Shown piece by piece: positions 6,970 to 7,524 of a DNA stretch of 7,524 nucleotides; within the stretch, counting starts at the first letter, position 1; each line of letters starts with the position of its first letter. Location: the NCBI GenBank assembly GCA_021106665.1, contig JAIOTR010000358.1, positions 1 to 7,524 of the forward strand, read 5' to 3'. The notes below the pieces were generated by a model. The model was not told the origin of the DNA and searched no databases. It saw only the letters and a program-made list of their open reading frames with translations. Origin of the DNA: Bacteroidales bacterium (GTDB lineage Bacteria; Bacteroidota; Bacteroidia; Bacteroidales; JAADJA01). The position numbers and the translations under genes are program-made.

Positions 6970-7032
6970 GAACATTAAACACAGAACACAGAAACCTGAA
7001 CACAGAACATTGAACCTTTAACCCAGAACCCC
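6970..7032 (+). repeat. 7-bp tandem repeat, block 3 (consensus GAACMYW, 9 units)
   Basis: Nine consecutive 7-bp units run without an indel. Bases 2 and 3 (AA) are kept in 9 of 9, the first G in 7 of 9 and the fourth base C in 8 of 9; the last three positions vary (for example GAACACA, GAACATT, GAACCTT). The + strand has few T and few G apart from the fixed one. The block ends 3 bp from the stop codon of the convergent lipoprotein gene. It is the longest of the three heptamer blocks and uses a different word. Confidence 0.82.
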
Positions 7033-7035
7033 AAG

Positions 7036-7470
7036 TTACTCTCTGAGTCGTACATCAAAATTCCCTCCTTTAAAATAATAACAAGGTTCGTTACAACCGG
7101 TTGAAGTATATCTCGATGCAAGTTCATCGCCATCAATTACAAATACCTTTTTATCGCCAACTTTATACTCTGCCGATAAAGAATAGTAAAAATCAGGCCT
7201 GACATCAATCCAGTAATCTGGTGTTTCGACAAATACTGTTGTATCAACATTATTTTCTTCAATATTACCAAAATAGATGGTTAATGGAATAGCGGGATTC
7301 TCATCATTTATGGTAAGGGTAATATTTATAGGGCCCCACTCCGGTTTGTTCTGGTAGCATTCTGTGCAATCAATACCGCCGAGGTCTGCAGTTGACTGAC
7401 GTTCACAGGCTGTCTGAACCAGTAACAAAAGCAGAAAAAATAATGATATAGTCCAATTTCTAAAACTCAT
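7036..7470 (-). CDS. Small secreted lipoprotein with two cysteine pairs, function unknown
   Basis: This is a 144-residue protein on the - strand. The N-terminus has a short polar start, a leucine-rich core (8-18) and VQTAC, giving a lipoprotein signal with predicted lipidated Cys22. Position -3 is Gln, which is looser than the classical lipobox. After that come a CxxC pair (C35, C38, in DCTECYQ) and near the end a CxxxC pair (C126, C130, in GCNEPCYYF). The middle (47-115) alternates hydrophobic and polar residues (ITLTIN, LTIYFG, YYSLSAEYKVGDKKVFVIDGDEL), as in a beta-sandwich. The four cysteines outside the anchor could form two disulfides or bind a metal. I do not recognise a characterised family. 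The ATG at 7468-7470 is the only start placed correctly for the signal peptide. The gene is convergent with the DHOD-like gene; I found no TAnnTTTG box in its visible upstream region. Confidence 0.8.
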   Translation of the reverse strand: MSFRNWTISLFFLLLLLVQTACERQSTADLGGIDCTECYQNKPEWGPINITLTINDENPAIPLTIYFGNIEENNVDTTVFVETPDYWIDVRPDFYYSLSAEYKVGDKKVFVIDGDELASRYTSTGCNEPCYYFKGGNFDVRLRE

Positions 7471-7492
7471 TCAATATTTATTTTCACATTAT

Positions 7493-7500
7493 TATATTTG
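7493..7500 (+). promoter_or_regulatory. Possible outward-facing promoter -7 box at the right edge
   Basis: TATATTTG, followed by C, fits the Bacteroidota -7 consensus TAnnTTTG on the + strand, in the gap upstream of the - strand lipoprotein gene. No convincing TTG lies at the -33 distance. It suggests a divergent gene beginning just past the window, which cannot be seen. Confidence 0.35.
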
Positions 7501-7524
7501 CTTATTCACTCCCGCCTACACTGC

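Noticed and set aside
6869..7032. CRISPR array or coding repeat as explanation of the repeat tract
   Set aside because: Units are 7 bp with no spacers, far shorter than CRISPR repeats, and the period is not a multiple of 3, with stops in the frames.

Overview
The window looks like chromosomal DNA from a member of the Bacteroidota, probably an environmental Bacteroidales- or Marinilabiliales-type lineage. The reasons are the AT-rich composition, the absence of Shine-Dalgarno sites before the starts, promoter boxes of the form TAnnTTTG, and proteins with Bacteroidota-style features (signal peptides ending in A-Q, lipoproteins, the Bacteroidota form of SurA). The genus cannot be fixed from the sequence.

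Layout, left to right. Positions 1-81 are the last 26 codons of guaB (IMP dehydrogenase). A 405-bp gap follows; it holds a cluster of inverted AATGC/GCATT repeats and, near its right end, a good promoter. Three + strand genes for exported folding factors come next: a 663-residue protein with two parvulin domains (487-2478), a lipoprotein with a SurA-like outline but no clear parvulin active site (2488-3327, TTG start), and SurA (3424-4785). A MoxR-family AAA+ ATPase (4841-5803) follows, then, behind its own promoter, a dihydroorotate dehydrogenase-like flavoprotein (5871-6863) that lacks the catalytic cysteine of true PyrD. A tail-to-tail gap of 172 bp is largely filled by three different 7-bp tandem repeats. 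The last gene, a small four-cysteine-plus-lipid-anchor lipoprotein, lies on the - strand (7036-7470). A promoter-like box at 7493-7500 points out of the right edge.

Function. The three export-pathway genes probably work together on outer-membrane and secreted proteins in the periplasm: two soluble parvulin-type chaperones plus one tethered to a membrane. MoxR is a cytoplasmic ATPase whose usual DUF58/von Willebrand partners are not next to it here. The flavoprotein and the small lipoprotein have no evident link to the folding cluster.

No phage, insertion sequence, CRISPR array, RNA gene or defence system is visible. The most unusual DNA is the triple heptamer-repeat tract at 6869-7032, followed by the crossing inverted repeats at 129-297. 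The genes themselves are recognisable core or family-level genes.
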